The notes under the pieces: model-generated
Database searches by the model: none
The model's input: the letters and a program-made list of their open reading frames with translations, nothing else
What the model was told of the DNA's origin: nothing
Position numbers and translations under genes: made by a program
DNA from: Bicyclus anynana
Lineage: Eukaryota; Arthropoda; Insecta; Lepidoptera; Nymphalidae
DNA: 64,000 nt
Direction: 5' to 3'
Assembly (NCBI RefSeq): GCF_947172395.1
Contig: NC_069104.1
Span: 3,437,355-3,501,354 of the forward strand
Shown here: piece by piece, positions 33,247 through 43,345 of the stretch
How positions within the stretch are numbered: position 1 is the first letter of the stretch
Layout of the letters: each line of letters begins with the position of its first letter

Positions 33247-33531
33247 CAACCGGAAATAGAGCAGTGATAGCCCAGTGGATATGACCTCAGTCTCCGATTC
33301 CGGAGGGTGTGGTCCGAGGCATGCACCTCCAACTTTTCAGTTGTGTGCATTTTAAGAAAACATCGTGAGGAAACCTGCATATCAGAGAATTTTCATAAGT
33401 ATCTGCGTGTGTGAAGTCTGCTCATCCGCATTGGGCCAGCGTGGTGGATTTTGGCCTAACCCCTCTCTTATGAGAGGAGACTCTGGCTCAGCAGTGGACC
33501 GAATATGGGTTGATAGCATCAACCGGAAATA
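33247..33531 (+). mobile_element. SINE family 2 with 12-bp TSD
   Basis: The SINE (33259-33519) has a slightly deleted head. CAACCGGAAATA at 33247-33258 and 33520-33531 is a perfect duplication. Downstream TTACTTCCGGTTGC pairs with the duplicated CAACCGGAA, so the target was a small palindrome. Confidence 0.92.
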
Positions 33532-34027
33532 ATAGCGTTACTTCCGGTTGCTTCACCAATTGTTAACGACACAATAATCTAGTTTACAACTTAAATATAT
33601 AGGTAGTTTATAGTAAGAACGCTAAGAACGGATTTTGCGACAAGGCCGGTTTAAGAAAGTCTAAAGAAAGAGAAGAGAAAGAAGATGAAGTCGCAGGCAT
33701 CCGTACATGCGTACATACTCGTAGTAGTTTAAATTAAATTAAATTAAATTAAATTGGTATAGAAAAAAATAAAGAAAGCGTTATATCAACTTCCAAGGCC
33801 ATTGAAATCGTAGGCTCTTGATAGTTTTCACGTATGGTTTATGATAAAGATACTGATGATAAAATAAATAAGCATGTAAATAAAATTAAATTTACGTCGA
33901 ATAGTTTCTAAAGTGGCGACCAAACGGTAGTAGCTAATGTTTAGCCAGCCTTATACAATCAAAAACGTTAAGTCATCCATAAAAAGTATATTTCAACAAG
34001 CTACATGATAAATAGATGCTCCAGACG
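33532..34027. other. No gene; (AAATT)n microsatellite
   Basis: Five to six AAATT units lie at about 33727-33756. The rest shows no recognised feature. Confidence 0.5.
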
Positions 34028-34340
34028 CTCAGACCAATTAGAGAAGGACCAGTATCGCACCCAAATTTACGAACAAAATTATCTGTTATTTTCTGAGGAT
34101 TCTGAGGAAAACGAGCTCAGATTTGGTATATATTTTATATAAGTTTTTGACCGTTTTTTACACCATTCAACTACACAAAAAGGTATTTTTACCGAGCTCT
34201 TTAACCGACGAACACGATTAAAACTTTGAAACATCGATTACTTTATAGACAGTTTTAATAATCGCATAAGATCGTTGATCATATACTTTGACAGAAAAGT
34301 GACGTCTAGCGAGGCAGGTCCATACAATAATTGGTCTGAG
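34028..34340. mobile_element. MITE family R copy 1, CTCAGACCAATT ends
   Basis: The left end CTCAGACCAATT (34028-34039) is exactly inverted at 34329-34340. The 313-bp interior matches 37281-37600 in reverse orientation (landmarks TTTTTACCGAGCTCTTTAAC and CGACGAACAC). No transposase. The minus-strand frame at 34218-34421 is incidental. Confidence 0.75.
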
Positions 34341-34559
34341 TCCAGACGATATCTCATTAGAAGTTTGTTTCTCCAAGATGTTATTAAAGGCATAGAGATT
34401 ACAGACAAGACTGTGTCGCAAATCTCGTCGACCTTGAACTAAAGTTTGAATGTTGATTTAGTTGTCTATGATTTTATTGGACTTGAACGAAAGTTGATCA
34501 GTATTTGATCTGATTTGATTTTGATATTTCCTCACATACTATTTGGATTTTAGATATTA

Positions 34560-34740
34560 CTGTCGAACCCCACTGTTTCACCCGCGTTGTTCCCGATCCG
34601 GTGGTAACAGGGGGATAAAATATAGCCTATGTTAGTCGCTGATAATGCAGCTTTCCATCGGTGATAGAATTTTACAAATCGTTCGAGTAGTTTTTGAGGC
34701 AAACAAAGAAACAATGAAACCCATCCTCTTTATGATAAAA
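34560..34740 (-). mobile_element. Helitron-like family C
   Basis: GTTTCACCCGCGTTGTTCCC, AATATAGCCTATGTTAGTCG and GATAATGCAGCTTTCC lead to TATTAGTGTGA. The CTAG end is not preserved. Confidence 0.6.
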
Positions 34741-34746
34741 ATATTA

Positions 34747-34868
34747 GTGTGACTATCTCCACAGTTTCACCCGCGTAGTTCCTGTTCCTGTGGGAATAAA
34801 ACATACATTATGACACTCGCAAATAACGTGGCTTTCTAATGGTAGAAGAATTTTTAAAATCGGTCCAG
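34747..34868 (-). mobile_element. Helitron-like family C, partial
   Basis: AGTTTCACCCGCGTAGTTCC to AAAATCGGTCCAGGA, then cut by the SINE tail that follows. Confidence 0.55.
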
Positions 34869-34871
34869 GAT

Positions 34872-34912
34872 ATACATCAAGTCAAGGGTTAACTTGCCAT
34901 AGAATAAAAAAA
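34872..34912 (+). mobile_element. SINE family 1 tail stub
   Basis: CATCAAGTCAAGGGTTAACT, TGCCATAGAAT and poly(A). Only the last 40 bp are present. Confidence 0.65.
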
Positions 34913-35216
34913 CCATGCAAAAATCTGATGTTTTAACCAAATCAAAATTCTCTAAGAATTGTGAAGACAAATACAAAAGACCAAGGTCAATTTTACGCTA
35001 GTAAACCAGAGGATTGTTTGTATTGTAATGTCATGTCAATATTGACAAAGAAGTGCCCAAGTCAAACAGGCGGCGGATCGGTAGCAAGAATCTAGTTCAC
35101 CTTGGACATTATTTCCTATTTACCGGGCGTGTTACAACGTCGATATCGAGTTAATTTTCATATTTCTCCCATTAACTGTTTTGATTATCAATAGTATTGT
35201 GTTTGCGTTTATTTTG

Positions 35217-35612
35217 ATTCATCATATCAGCCGATGGACGTCCACTGCTGGACATAAGCCTTTTGTAGGGAATTCCAATCACGATACTGAGCCACCTGCA
35301 TCCAGCGAATCCCTGCGACTCGCTTGATGTCGTCAGTCCACCTGGTGGGGGTCGACCAACACTGCGCTTTCTAGTGCGGGGTCGCCATTCCAGCACCTTG
35401 GGACCCCAACGTCCATCGGCTCTTCGAACTATGTGCCCCGCCTATTGCCACTTCAGCTTCGCAACTCGTTGAGCTATGTCAGTGACTTTGGTTCTTCTGC
35501 GGATCTCCTCATTTCTGATTCGATCACGCAGAGATACTCCTAACATAGCTCTTTCCATCGCCCTCTGTGTTACTTTGAATTTCTTATGAGGCCTATAGTT
35601 AGTGACCAAGTT
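35217..35612 (-). pseudogene. RTE-type LINE 3' part, longest copy here
   Basis: Reversed 3' end (ATCATATCAGCCGATGGACG) followed by about 350 bp of the reverse-transcriptase C-terminus. On the minus strand, T-Q-R-A-M-E-R-A-M-L-G-V-S-L-R and I-R-N-E-E-I-R-R-R-T-K-V lead to M-L-E-W-R-P-R-T-R-K-R-S-V-G-R-P. A missing base at GGTGGGGGTCGACC shifts the frame and a stop interrupts K-L-K-W-Q. The enzymatic core is absent. Confidence 0.85.
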
Positions 35613-35687
35613 ATTAAGTTATTTAGATTATTTCTATAATTTAAAAGTAAAGCTATGGTTTTTTCTTTAAAAAGATAATGGTATTTT

Positions 35688-35862
35688 GTTTTTTACAAGT
35701 CAACCCTTGGCTACAATCTCACCTGATGGTAAGTAATGATGCAATCTAAAATAGAAACGGGCTAACTTGTCAGGAAGATGAAAATCCACACCCCTTTCGG
35801 TTTCTACACGACATCGTACCGGAACGCTAAATCGCTTGGTGGTACGTCTTTGCCGGTCTTAC
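35688..35862 (-). mobile_element. SINE family 1, 5'-truncated
   Basis: From TTTTTTACAAGTCAACCCTT to GGTGGTACGTCTTTGCCGGT, after which LINE-tail text (TTTGGAAGTCAGTTAAAAA, about 35880) follows. The tRNA-like head is missing. Confidence 0.85.
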
Positions 35863-36117
35863 GTAGAACCCCCTCCTATTTGGAAGTCAGTTAAAAATAG
35901 AATATATATATACGTATGTTCTTGGGTTAGCAAGTAAAACAATGGACTCCGCAAGCTATTAAATAAAATCATAAACTTCTTTTATACCTACTATTTCTTA
36001 TAAGACACAATTATTATGTTATTAAGCTTTTAGTGAGCTCGTCTTCCGTTTCCTCCATTCCTTTTTTAATTTAATAAAAAACTATTAACAACGACTTAAG
36101 TATAGGAAATATATAAT

Positions 36118-36552
36118 GTTGATGATGACTAGGTTTGAATTTATAAGGTCAATGTTAACTAATTTATACATATAAAGCAAATATTGTCTGGATATTTGCA
36201 AAATAAATGAGATTATAAAATTTCAAAACCTACTAAATTTTTTTTATCGTAATTAGATGAAAATTCATACAGTTTTAGCTTCCTTACATTAAATGTGACA
36301 TTTTTTTAATAAATGAACTATAAACATAAACGCACAAATAACAAAGATATTAGTAATTTTGTTTAAACGCCCATACAAATCTAACGATCATTTACCTACG
36401 ACGTCATTAATTCGTACCATTTTGTATGGGGCGTTTTTCAGATATCTGTAGCTTCGAAAATAATGATCGCAGATACCCTGTTACTTTTGCAAAATTGCTT
36501 TACTATTAGCATACTCTTAATTTATATACAATTTTAAACCTGTCATCATCCC
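36118..36552 (+). mobile_element. MITE family S copy 1, GATGATGAC ends
   Basis: Left GATGATGACTAGG and right CCTGTCATCATCCC form an inverted repeat. The interior matches 55415-55914 in reverse, with ATATTGTCTGGATATTTGCA, CATACAGTTTTAGCTTCCTT and TGTATGGGGCGTTTTTCAG. This copy has a deletion near its left end. Confidence 0.75.
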
Positions 36553-36556
36553 TAAT

Positions 36557-36798
36557 GTTGTTAATAGAATCGTATTTTTAGAAAAAAATCTACAGCTTTG
36601 TTAATTAAAAATATTATTGACAAGGAAGGGACTTATTTTGTATCTCTTGTTAACCAGCATAAGGAAATAGTCTGCATATCGATTTGTAAAGGTTTTTTTG
36701 TTAATCATTTCTGAAAAAATGACGCACGGACATAATTGATTCCTGGTTCTCGGCATACCGATTGGAATCGAAAACGAGTATATGAATTTTAAGTTTTT
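36557..36798. other. No feature recognised
   Basis: Unique AT-rich sequence between a MITE and a SINE. Confidence 0.4.
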
Positions 36799-37133
36799 GA
36801 CGGCCTCCGTGGCGCAGTGGTATGCGCGGCGGATTTACAAAACGGAGGTCCTGGGTCCGATCCCCGGCTGGGCAGATTGAGATTTTCTTAATTTATCCAG
36901 GTCTGGCTGGTGGGAGGCTTCGGCCGTGGCTAGTTACCACCCTACCGGAAAAGACGTACCGCCAAGCGATTTAGCGTTCCGGTACGATGCCGTGTAGAAA
37001 CTGAAAGGGATGTGGATTTTCAACCTCCCCCTAACAAGTTAGCCCGCTTCCATCTTAGACTGCATCATCACTTACCATCAGGTGAGATTGTAGTCAAGGG
37101 CTAACTTGTAAAGAATAAAAAAAAAAAAAAAAA
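36799..37133 (+). mobile_element. SINE family 1, full-length, long poly(A)
   Basis: Head to tail complete, ending in about 17 A. The long uninterrupted poly(A) and low divergence suggest a young copy. Confidence 0.92.
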
Positions 37134-37280
37134 GTACAATTATAGTTTGATTAAAATGTTTTCTGAAAAGTTTGTTTTGCGTTTTTAACGCATTTTATAT
37201 ACACAGTTTTATTTTTCTTTAGATGTTGATTAACTCTTTGAGTTTTTTTTATTTAGTTTTAGACTACTTTTTACGCTTGA

Positions 37281-37600
37281 CTAACTTAGACAAATTATTG
37301 TATAGGACCTGCTTCGCTAAACGTTACTTTTTTGTCAAAGTATATGACGATCTAATGCGATTATAAAAACTGTCTCTATATAATCGATGTTAAATAGTTG
37401 TAATGGTGTTCGTCGGTTAAAGAGCTCCGTAAAAATACCTTTTTGTGTAATTGAATTGTGTGAAAAACGGCCAAAAACTTATAGAGAAATATACCAAATC
37501 TAAGCTCGTTTTTCTTCAGAAAATGACAGACAATTTTGTTCGCGACTATGAGTGCGATACAGGTCGTCTCTTCTTCTTACTTCTACTTGGTCCGAGTTGA
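37281..37600. mobile_element. MITE family R copy 2, inverted relative to 34028-34340
   Basis: It matches copy 1 reversed (GGTGTTCGTCGGTTAAAGAG, ATTATTGTATAGGACCTGC). The ends are worn: TAACTTAGACAAAT on the left and ACTTGGTCCGAGTT on the right. Confidence 0.7.
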
Positions 37601-38027
37601 CTAATTATAAAGTCGTCAGATTTTCATGATCTTCTAATAATTTAAGTACTTAGTAAAATGAAAAAAAGTGTTTTATTACTCGTAAGTAGTAACGTGACGT
37701 AAGTAGACGCGTGTCTAAAGTAAAAAAGACCAACAAAATGACGATATTTTTTAACTTTTGCACTTTAGGCTCGTTTGGGGACCCATTCTTATTGAAAATT
37801 CAGGAACCCTCATCGATAAAATGTTACTTTGGTGAAGGAAAATAAGATACTGTTTTCCGGGTAATTTTTCTTCCCATGGGAATTTTGCGAAATAATAACA
37901 CTTACACCATTTGTTAATTACCCTAACTCTTACAACTATAACGAATCTAATAACACCTTGTAATGTGGAAATCCGTCAAATTATTTTGGCTCGACATATA
38001 CCTTTATCTATATTAAATACCTACCTA
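37601..38027. other. No feature recognised
   Basis: No coding or repeat signal identified. Confidence 0.4.
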
Positions 38028-38165
38028 CTAGGTTTCACCCGCGTAGTTCCGTGAGAATACGGAGATATAATATAGCGTATGTTACTCAGTGATAATGTAG
38101 CTTTCCCGAAGTAAAAGAATTTTAAAATCGGTTTAGGATAATAAAGGAGTAATAAAATCGGTTTA
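38028..38165 (-). mobile_element. Helitron-like family C, partial
   Basis: TAGGTTTCACCCGCGTAGTT, TATAGCGTATGTTACTCAGT and GATAATGTAGCTTTCCC are present. It fades after AAAATCGGTTTAGGA. Confidence 0.55.
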
Positions 38166-38188
38166 CGACTCTATTTCCATTTGTATAA

Positions 38189-38618
38189 TCTATACTAATA
38201 CTAGCGGACCCGGTCAAGCTTCGCTTTGACTAATGTGCACTTCTTCCCTATCCCTACCCTACACTACCCTACCCCTACCCTACCCTACCACTACTCTACA
38301 CCTACCCTTTTCATTGTTTTTAAGATGTATACTGCTATTCTTGACGGAGACAAATCCAACGAATTAAAAACCATAAAAATCGGTCCAGCAGATCCCGAGT
38401 TATAAGTGTTGTAACAAACACGACTTTCTTTTATATATATATAGATTATAAGAAAAGAGGTACAGTTTGTGATATTAACTTAAGTAGGGGGTAATCTCTA
38501 GAACTACTGAACTGATTTTGAAAACTCTTTTACCAATAAAAAACCACGCTATTTGTGAGTATCTTGGGTTATACTTTATCCCAGTATTTTAACAGGAACA
38601 GGCACTAGCGCGTCGCGC
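38189..38618 (+). mobile_element. Helitron-like family C split by family D
   Basis: TCTATACTAATA (38189-38210) and TTATAAGAAAAGAGG (from 38446) rejoin to give the family start TCTATACTAATATTATAA. The break holds a family D element. The C copy continues through ACTGAACTGATTTTGAAAAC to CTAG at 38615-38618. Confidence 0.75.
38211..38445 (-). mobile_element. Helitron-like family D with (CCCTA)n, nested
   Basis: Reversed CTAGCGGACCCGGTCAAGCT start, a CCCTACCCTA-rich stretch at 38240-38300, GAAAAACC-type core (AAAAATCGGTCCAGCAGATC) and an ATATATATATAGA end at 38445. It is flanked by A and T, with no duplication. The CCCTA run is an internal simple repeat, not telomere. Confidence 0.8.
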
Positions 38619-38780
38619 AGCCGCTTCGCAGTTTGGATCGTGCCGCGATGCAAGAACCAGCTCATGACTATAACCCATACGGGGCGGGTTCGAAACTAGT
38701 CGGGCATACTCCGACGTAATATCACGTGAGTTTTAGCCGTGTTTCATAATCAATTAATATGTACCTACTTGTTAGATTTA

Positions 38781-38978
38781 TCTATACTAATATTATAAAG
38801 CGTTTGTTTGTTTGTTTGTTTGATTGAACGCGCTAATCTCAGGAACTACTGGTCCGATTTGAAAAATTCTTTCAGTGTTAGATAGCCCATTTATCGAGGA
38901 AGGCTATAGGCTATATATTATCCCCGTACTCCTACGGGAACGGGAAACACGCGGGTGAAACCGCGCGGTAGCAGCTAG
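38781..38978 (+). mobile_element. Helitron-like family B, complete
   Basis: TCTATACTAATATTATAAAG after A (38780), GAACGCGCTAATCTCAGGAA, CCTACGGGAACGGGAAACAC, hairpin CGCGGGTGAAACCGCG, and CTAG at 38975-38978 before T. The 198-bp length is probably the family standard. It contains (GTTT)n near the start. Confidence 0.88.
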
Positions 38979-39332
38979 TATACAATAAAATTGCCAATTT
39001 CGTTAGGAATAGATTCGGTATGTATTAACGCTTATAAAACATGACCTTCCTTTAGGTAGTCGGGTTAAAGTTACATGAATTTGAGTAGATGGGTAGAAAC
39101 CAGCGAGTAACGCAACATTGCTAAGTTTTTGCGTTTGAGCGGATTCCTTAAATGTTATTTATTAAATCTTGTTTCAACTGACTCGGTACTTGTAGAAGGT
39201 GAACAAGAAATAGGCAGGTACAGTTAGCCACAAAAATATTAAGTGCGTAATAAATTATATACTGTACGATTATAATTTATTTTACCTTCGATATTATTGT
39301 ACGGATACGAGTATTAGAAAAGCTCAACGTTG
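38979..39332. other. No feature recognised
   Basis: No coding or repeat signal identified. Confidence 0.4.
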
Positions 39333-39641
39333 AGGCGTGATAGCCCAATGGATATGACCTCTGCCTTCGATTCCGGAAGGTGTGGGTTCAAATCCGGTCC
39401 GGAGCATGCACCTCCAACTTTTCAGTTGTGTGCATTTTAAGAAATTAAATATCACGTGTCTCAAACGGCGAAGGAAAACATGAGGAAACCTGCATACCAG
39501 AGAATTTTCTTAATTCTCTGCGTGTGTCAAGTCTGCCAATCCGCATTGGGCCAGCGTGGTGGACTATTGGCCTAACCCCTCTCGTTCTGAGAGGAGACTC
39601 GAGCTCAGCAGTGAGCCGAATATGGGTTGATAATGATATTT
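39333..39641 (+). mobile_element. SINE family 2, full-length
   Basis: From GGCGTGATAGCCCAATGGAT through the body to GAATATGGGTTGATAATGAT. The head and B box (GGTTCAAATCC) carry single changes. Confidence 0.92.
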
Positions 39642-39887
39642 CAATATATTTAAAACCAATGCTATTGTATAGTATCCTTTCATTGACCTATATTATATTC
39701 AAAGGTCCAATTAATATACTCGCGTCATATTAAAGTGGGCGGATAATTATTGTGCCTCTGAGTATATTTACCCTAAAGCTGATACGCCATGTGTCGCCAT
39801 GTGTGCGACTATTTCCATTTATTCGAAGTGGCTTTTAGGATCTCTAGATCAAATACTTTGTTTCCATTAAATAATACGTCCTTGGTG
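39642..39887. other. No feature recognised
   Basis: Spacer between two SINE 2 copies in opposite orientation. Confidence 0.4.
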
Positions 39888-40055
39888 TGCAGGTTTCCTC
39901 ACGATGTTTTCCTTCACCGTTTGAGGCACGTGATATTTAATTTCTTAAAATGCACACAACTGAAAAGTTAGAGGTGCATGCCCCAGACCGGATTCGAACC
40001 TACGCCCTCCGAAATCGGAGGCAGAGGTCATATCCACTGGGCTATCACGGCTCTT
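39888..40055 (-). mobile_element. SINE family 2, 3' half missing
   Basis: Reversed copy begins inside the body at GTGCAGGTTTCCTCACGATG and ends with the complete head GGGCTATCACGGCTC. Loss of the 3' half is unusual for retrotransposition and suggests a later deletion. Confidence 0.88.
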
Positions 40056-41145
40056 ATTTAAATATCACATTGAAATATGTAAATATCACCTTATATTCAG
40101 TTCCTAGGTTAATATTACAAATACCTAAACTTAAGAAGAGTGCAGGCACACATTAACATTCGTTTACGTAAGTTAAGCGACGTTAATTAAGTCTGTAGTT
40201 GGATGGGTGACTAAGTCAGTTGGGTGGAAGAATTTGCCTTGAAAATGTTTTCATATCGCATAGACATTGAGTCTTTAATACATTTTCATCAATTAGGTGA
40301 TTATTACGTGATCATTAAAATCAGTTTCTGAATTGATCATTAGCTAATAGAAATAACACTATCATTATTAACATTATCATTATTTTTAATTTAAAATGTA
40401 ATCACAGGCCTGTCTTCTTAGGTATATAGGTATAGTACTTATTACCTATTATCACTGTTTTAAAATTATGTTATTTTTTGCCTAGATTGGCCTATTAGGT
40501 ACCTATTTTGTAATTATTCAAAATTATGAGACTACATAAAGAAAATAAAAGGCTATTTTATATTTATTTAATTTTATTTAAGTAGGTGCTACTTAAAGCT
40601 TTATTAATATACGAAAATACCTACTGTACAAAAAATTGTAGTTAGTAAAAAAATATTTTCTTATTATTTTTCTTAAATTATAGGTAGGTACAAAGTTACC
40701 TACATAGATCAATTTTAAATAATTTGAGATATACTTAATGACATTCTAATACAACTTAATAGGTATGAGTTGATAAGCAGGTAGGTAGATGCCTACTTGG
40801 GTAATTTTCAAGATGCCATAATTGGTAAGTATGTATTTAATTAATACGCCGGTCACACATTAGGAAGGTTCTTACTGACTTTTTAGATAAAAACATTGAA
40901 ATGAATTTCATGAATAGGTAAGTAGTTATCCTAATATTAATAAATAATATCTACTTAAAACTGAATGAATATTACATTACCTACTTCTAATTTATTTTAA
41001 GAATAAATATTATGTAGGTATAATAATTTAATACGTACCTACCTTAAGTAAGTTACAGTTAAGTTGCTAAAACAACAGTTAAATTGCTAAGTACACAAAA
41101 AACAACATAGAATACTCAAGTGTAGGTAAGTGTAAGTAACATTAC
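40056..41145. other. AT-rich stretch; probable intron of the minus-strand gene
   Basis: Many TAGGTA/TACCTA words (for example 40430-40830) but no tandem order. No second exon could be recognised by eye. If the exon at 41146-41230 is real, this is the start of its first intron. Confidence 0.35.
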
Positions 41146-41230
41146 CGTTTTGTAAGGATAAGGCAAACAGCTCGTCATCTTGCAGCCATTGCAGCTCGCT
41201 AATTATAGACATATCAGCTTCGTAAGACAT
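41146..41230 (-). CDS. Candidate first coding exon, minus strand, protein unknown
   Basis: Reading the minus strand, ATG at 41230-41228 opens a 28-codon frame (starts MSYEADMSII, ends ELFALSLQN) plus one base. A GTAATG donor follows at 41145, so the next exon would be in phase 1. The peptide has an acidic, helix-prone D-D-E-L-F-A-L-S-L-Q segment resembling the short N-terminal D-D-x-L-x-x-A-L-x-L-Q region of SPRTN-like proteases. That is a weak hint only. A 3-codon upstream frame overlaps the start as TGATG. The next exon was not found. Confidence 0.5.
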
Positions 41231-41660
41231 CAATGTGTCATGATAACAGCATAACAACAATCCACCGAAACGGACAAGCTCTAAAACAACACTGCCAACA
41301 ACACTATCGATACCGGTATCACAAACACAACACTAGCACGTCAGAACGTGGCCGAAAAACTCGCGCCATAACTGTTTGCGTTTATTCGGGCGTCTGTTGA
41401 GCACTTTTCCGTAATTCACTTTGGGGACGTCAACTTTTGACAGCTGATCCGATCGTAAACTCGGGGTGAATGAACCGCGCGTGGGATACGTGCAATGCGC
41501 GCGGCGATACCACACTGACTAACTCAGTAACTCTTACGCCGGTCGCCGGCTTCGTTCCGCAGCGAAACGTCAAACGGAATACCAGCGCGCTAAGCGGGGG
41601 GCCCAACTCGTTACGTCCTTAAAACGATACATCATCGATAACTCCTGTTCGAAAATCGAT
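41231..41660 (-). promoter_or_regulatory. Putative housekeeping-type promoter with TATCGATA site
   Basis: TATCGATA at 41305-41312, about 75 bp before the ATG, is the DRE motif bound by DREF and is typical of TATA-less insect housekeeping promoters. The region is GC- and CpG-richer than its flanks (GCCGGTCGCCGGC near 41538). A 60-codon minus-strand frame at 41333-41515 lies here but lacks motifs and is probably 5' flank. Confidence 0.45.
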
Positions 41661-42456
41661 AATGCGACATCACTAAAGGTGTTTTTACATGGGATAGCGA
41701 AATCTAACTGACTTCACCTAGATTTGTTTTGTTTATTGACGGACACACGGCGAAATTGATCGATACAATAGGTTGTCATCGATAACTATTGTTCAAATTA
41801 TCAATGTCTAGTAGACGCCGCGCGGTTTCACCCGCGTAGATCCCGTTCCCGTAGGAATACGGGGATAAAATATAGCCTTCCTCGATAAATGGGCTATCAC
41901 ACTGAAAGAATTTTTCAAATCGGAGCTTTATAATATTAAGTATAGATGTATTTTGACCAGATAGCCTACTTCACCTTCATACTAATTCCCTACCATTGAC
42001 GTTTGTTAGTTGACATAAACGACGAATAATATTCTATGTAACAAATGTCATTCAACTGACAACCCTTCGTGGATATCATCAGATGACATTTCTCACTTCA
42101 TTTGATGTTTATTTTAATAGGTTGTTATTATTGTACCAAATTAGTGACTAGGCCAGTTAGATGATGATGTTTTTAATAGATACTTAACATTTGACGACAA
42201 CAACCCAATAGTGAAACTAGTCATTGATAACTCTTATTCGAAAATCGATGATGTGACATCACTAAAGATACAAAGAAAAGCCATCTTTACTTGAATATTG
42301 ATTCTTTAATGTCACTTGCCGCCAACGACATTGGCAACAACCAGGTAGAAACATATCATAAACAGAGTGATGCATCATCGATATATCCTGTAGAAAGATC
42401 ATCGATAACTCCTATTAGAAAATCGATGACGCTTTACTAAAGGTGTCTTCACATAC
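41630..42456. repeat. Local cluster of ATCGAT-bearing repeats, about 5 copies
   Basis: A unit with CATCGATAACTCCT, TTCGAAAATCGAT and GACATCACTAAAGG occurs at 41630-41690, 42220-42270 and 42398-42456. Partial copies are at 41775-41806 and 42371-42395. Spacing is irregular. A family B element (41808-41946, reversed) sits inside the cluster. It could be a degenerate repeat family or upstream regulatory DNA. Confidence 0.6.
41808..41946 (-). mobile_element. Helitron-like family B, shortened
   Basis: CTAG at 41808-41811, CGCGCGGTTTCACCCGCGTA, CTCGATAAATGGGCTATCAC, then a jump to GAGCTTTATAATATTAAG and TATAGA at 41946. The central GAACGCGC part is deleted. Confidence 0.75.
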
Positions 42457-42904
42457 ATAACCAACTGGACTTTGGTTCCGACCTATAGGCATATACGTTG
42501 GGAACTCCTAATATAAGCTATGGATGCTGATGTAAATACAAGCACATAGGAAAAATCCGTGGTTTCTGGTTCTGTATAATAGAATAGGAATAAAATAACA
42601 CAAGCTGGAATGATTAAACTGTATTTCTAATAACTTATTACTCATTCTTAAACAAATCGTTACTTTAGTAGATGGTTAATACATTAATTCAATTTTCTTA
42701 ACCACACATAATATGTCATCATCTTTTTACATAGACCACAATACCAAACCAAACCTCAGAATAAAACCATAATCAGTAATAAACAGTACAGATTAAAATA
42801 TTTATCTGGAAGAAGGAGTTTTTATATGTTGTCTTATGTATTTATAATTATTTAAATAATTAAAAATCTAACATGTATAAACATAATCACACGCGAATGG
42901 AGTT
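42457..42904. other. No feature recognised
   Basis: AT-rich; no partner or coding signal. Confidence 0.4.
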
Positions 42905-43345
42905 GAAAATTGTGAAAAACCCCTGAAGGTCATGAAATTATTATTTACACTTTCGATCAAATCATCAATATTCTCTTTCAGTGAGCTCTTATTTGAGACC
43001 CCACTCGAATATATTAACAGACATTCAGTTTTCCTTTCTCACATCCCACAACGGCACAACCAATTTTCATCAAACATGTATAATACCAGCCACTGACGAT
43101 CAAATAATCTCACATGCCATTTATTAGATATCAAGCAGTTAGCGCTGCAAACATGTGAGATTATTTAATCGTCAGTGGCTAGTATAAGAACACTCGCCTT
43201 TAACACAAAAAAAAATATTACAACCTTTAACACAAAAAAAAATATTACAATCGCTTCATCCTTTTGGAAGCTATGGTACCACAGACAGACTGGCAGACAG
43301 ACAGACTCATCATACCTTTAACACTCCTTTCTTGCGTGGGGGGTT
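42905..43345 (+). repeat. Unclassified dispersed repeat P, copy 2, split by a MITE
   Basis: It matches 11140-11423 block by block. The match is interrupted at ATCAAACATGT by the MITE at 43083-43185 and by a perfect 27-bp tandem duplication (CCTTTAACACAAAAAAAAAT, at 43197 and 43224). Confidence 0.6.
43083..43185. mobile_element. MITE family T copy 1, 34-bp inverted repeats
   Basis: 43083-43116 and 43152-43185 are inverted repeats with two mismatches (ATACCAGCCACTGACGATCA). The 35-bp centre includes AGCAGTTAGCGCTGCAAACA. Flanking TATAA on both sides may be a target duplication. The insertion splits repeat P. Confidence 0.85.

Noticed and set aside
38240..38300. Interstitial telomere repeat from the CCCTA run
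   Set aside because: The insect telomere unit is TTAGG/CCTAA. The run is an internal simple repeat of a Helitron-like family.
41333..41515. A 60-codon minus-strand gene upstream of the exon
   Set aside because: Arginine-rich chance frame in a CpG-richer promoter block, with no motif and a start too close to the real candidate exon.
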